Shown here: piece by piece, positions 6,277 to 6,544 of the stretch | Position numbering within the stretch: position 1 is the first letter of the stretch | Layout: every line of letters begins with the position of its first letter | Assembly: GCA_021801945.1 (NCBI GenBank) | Contig: JAKABE010000192.1 | Location: 1-6,544 of the forward strand | Reading direction: 5' to 3' | DNA length: 6,544 bases | DNA from: Acidobacteriota bacterium | GTDB taxonomy: Bacteria; Acidobacteriota; Terriglobia; Terriglobales; Acidobacteriaceae | The notes under the pieces: generated by a model | The model's database searches: none | The model's input: the letters and a program-made list of their open reading frames with translations, nothing else | What the model was told of the DNA's origin: nothing | Made by a program: the position numbers and the translations under genes

Positions 6277-6544
6277 TCACCCCAGCCTGTTCGCCACGTA
6301 AGGATTCAGCCAGGCTTGCACCGTTTCGTCTACCAGCGAACTTGAAAAATATTGCATCCACATCGTATCCATCTTGGTTCTGCTGGCGTTTAGCGCCGGC
6401 GTCGCCTGAGCGTTGCGCACAATCTGAGCGCACGCCGATTTCACGTCATCGCCGATTAGCGCCAATCCCGCGGTGTAGGTCGCCTTTACTTCGTTGTAGG
6501 GGAGCCCCAGCACATTCCAGGGCAACGTCAGCTCACCCGTGGCA
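6277..6544 (-). CDS. head-tail connector-like phage protein, partial (5' end outside window)
   Basis: Only the C-terminal 89 codons are visible; the frame stays open to the right edge, so the true start lies beyond the window, and the internal TTG at 6525 is not a likely start. The visible part starts with TLPWNVLGLPYNEVKATYTAGL, a Pro-rich strand then a Tyr-Thr-Ala-Gly-Leu turn, as in gp6-like head-tail connectors. These typically pass from such a strand to helices used to contact the portal. Next comes IGDDVKSACAQIVRNAQATPAL, a helix typical of that family, and a closing helix with VDETVQAWLNPYVANRLG. The next gene starts 3 nt after the stop. The call rests on this pattern and on gene order. 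Confidence 0.6.
   Translation of the reverse strand, partial: ATGELTLPWNVLGLPYNEVKATYTAGLALIGDDVKSACAQIVRNAQATPALNASRTKMDTMWMQYFSSSLVDETVQAWLNPYVANRLG

Noticed and set aside
5753..6433. Long minus-strand open frame of 226 codons
   Set aside because: It overlaps two better-supported genes in another frame, runs into the heptamer repeats, and has a composition typical of a shadow frame.

Overview
This window joins two unrelated blocks: a small plus-strand pair of exported redox/sulfur proteins on the left (about 290-1452) and a minus-strand run of tailed-phage-like structural genes on the right (about 1549 to the right edge). The DNA looks moderately GC-rich by eye. The origin is bacterial. 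An Acidobacteriota-like host is a guess, based on the cysteine-rich exported rhodanese type, the TlpA partner and the heptamer repeats; nothing here proves it.

Layout. Positions 1-291 hold no convincing gene but contain a very strong stem-loop with a GAAA tetraloop (96-123). Positions 292-792 encode an exported single-domain rhodanese-like protein with an unusual cysteine-rich active loop. It is followed by a TlpA/ResA-type thioredoxin (about 910-1452) with a WCAPC active site; the two probably form one transcription unit acting outside the cytoplasmic membrane. A 96-bp convergent gap (1453-1548) separates this pair from the phage block.

The phage block is read right to left on the minus strand: a head-tail connector-like protein (partial, running off the right edge), a head-closure or joining-like protein, a 205-bp repeat-filled gap, a tail-terminator-like protein, a major-tail/tube-like protein, a 771-residue hub or tip-like protein with an apparent jelly-roll insertion, and a small coiled-coil plus single-membrane-segment protein like XhlA or holin accessory proteins. 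The order connector, closure, terminator, tube, hub follows that of a siphophage. However, no tape-measure gene or tail-assembly chaperone lies between tube and hub, and no endolysin or integrase is visible. The block is therefore either a reduced or domesticated particle system or a phage type with a very short tail machine.

The only large gap in the phage block (5634-5838) carries eleven tandem heptamers (AATCAGG type), a perfect 14-nt palindrome, and four diverged heptamers of the same family in the opposite orientation. This looks like a small repeat element placed directly upstream of the tail-terminator ribosome binding site. All phage functions are assigned from gene order and general sequence character, without database searches, and should be read as inference.
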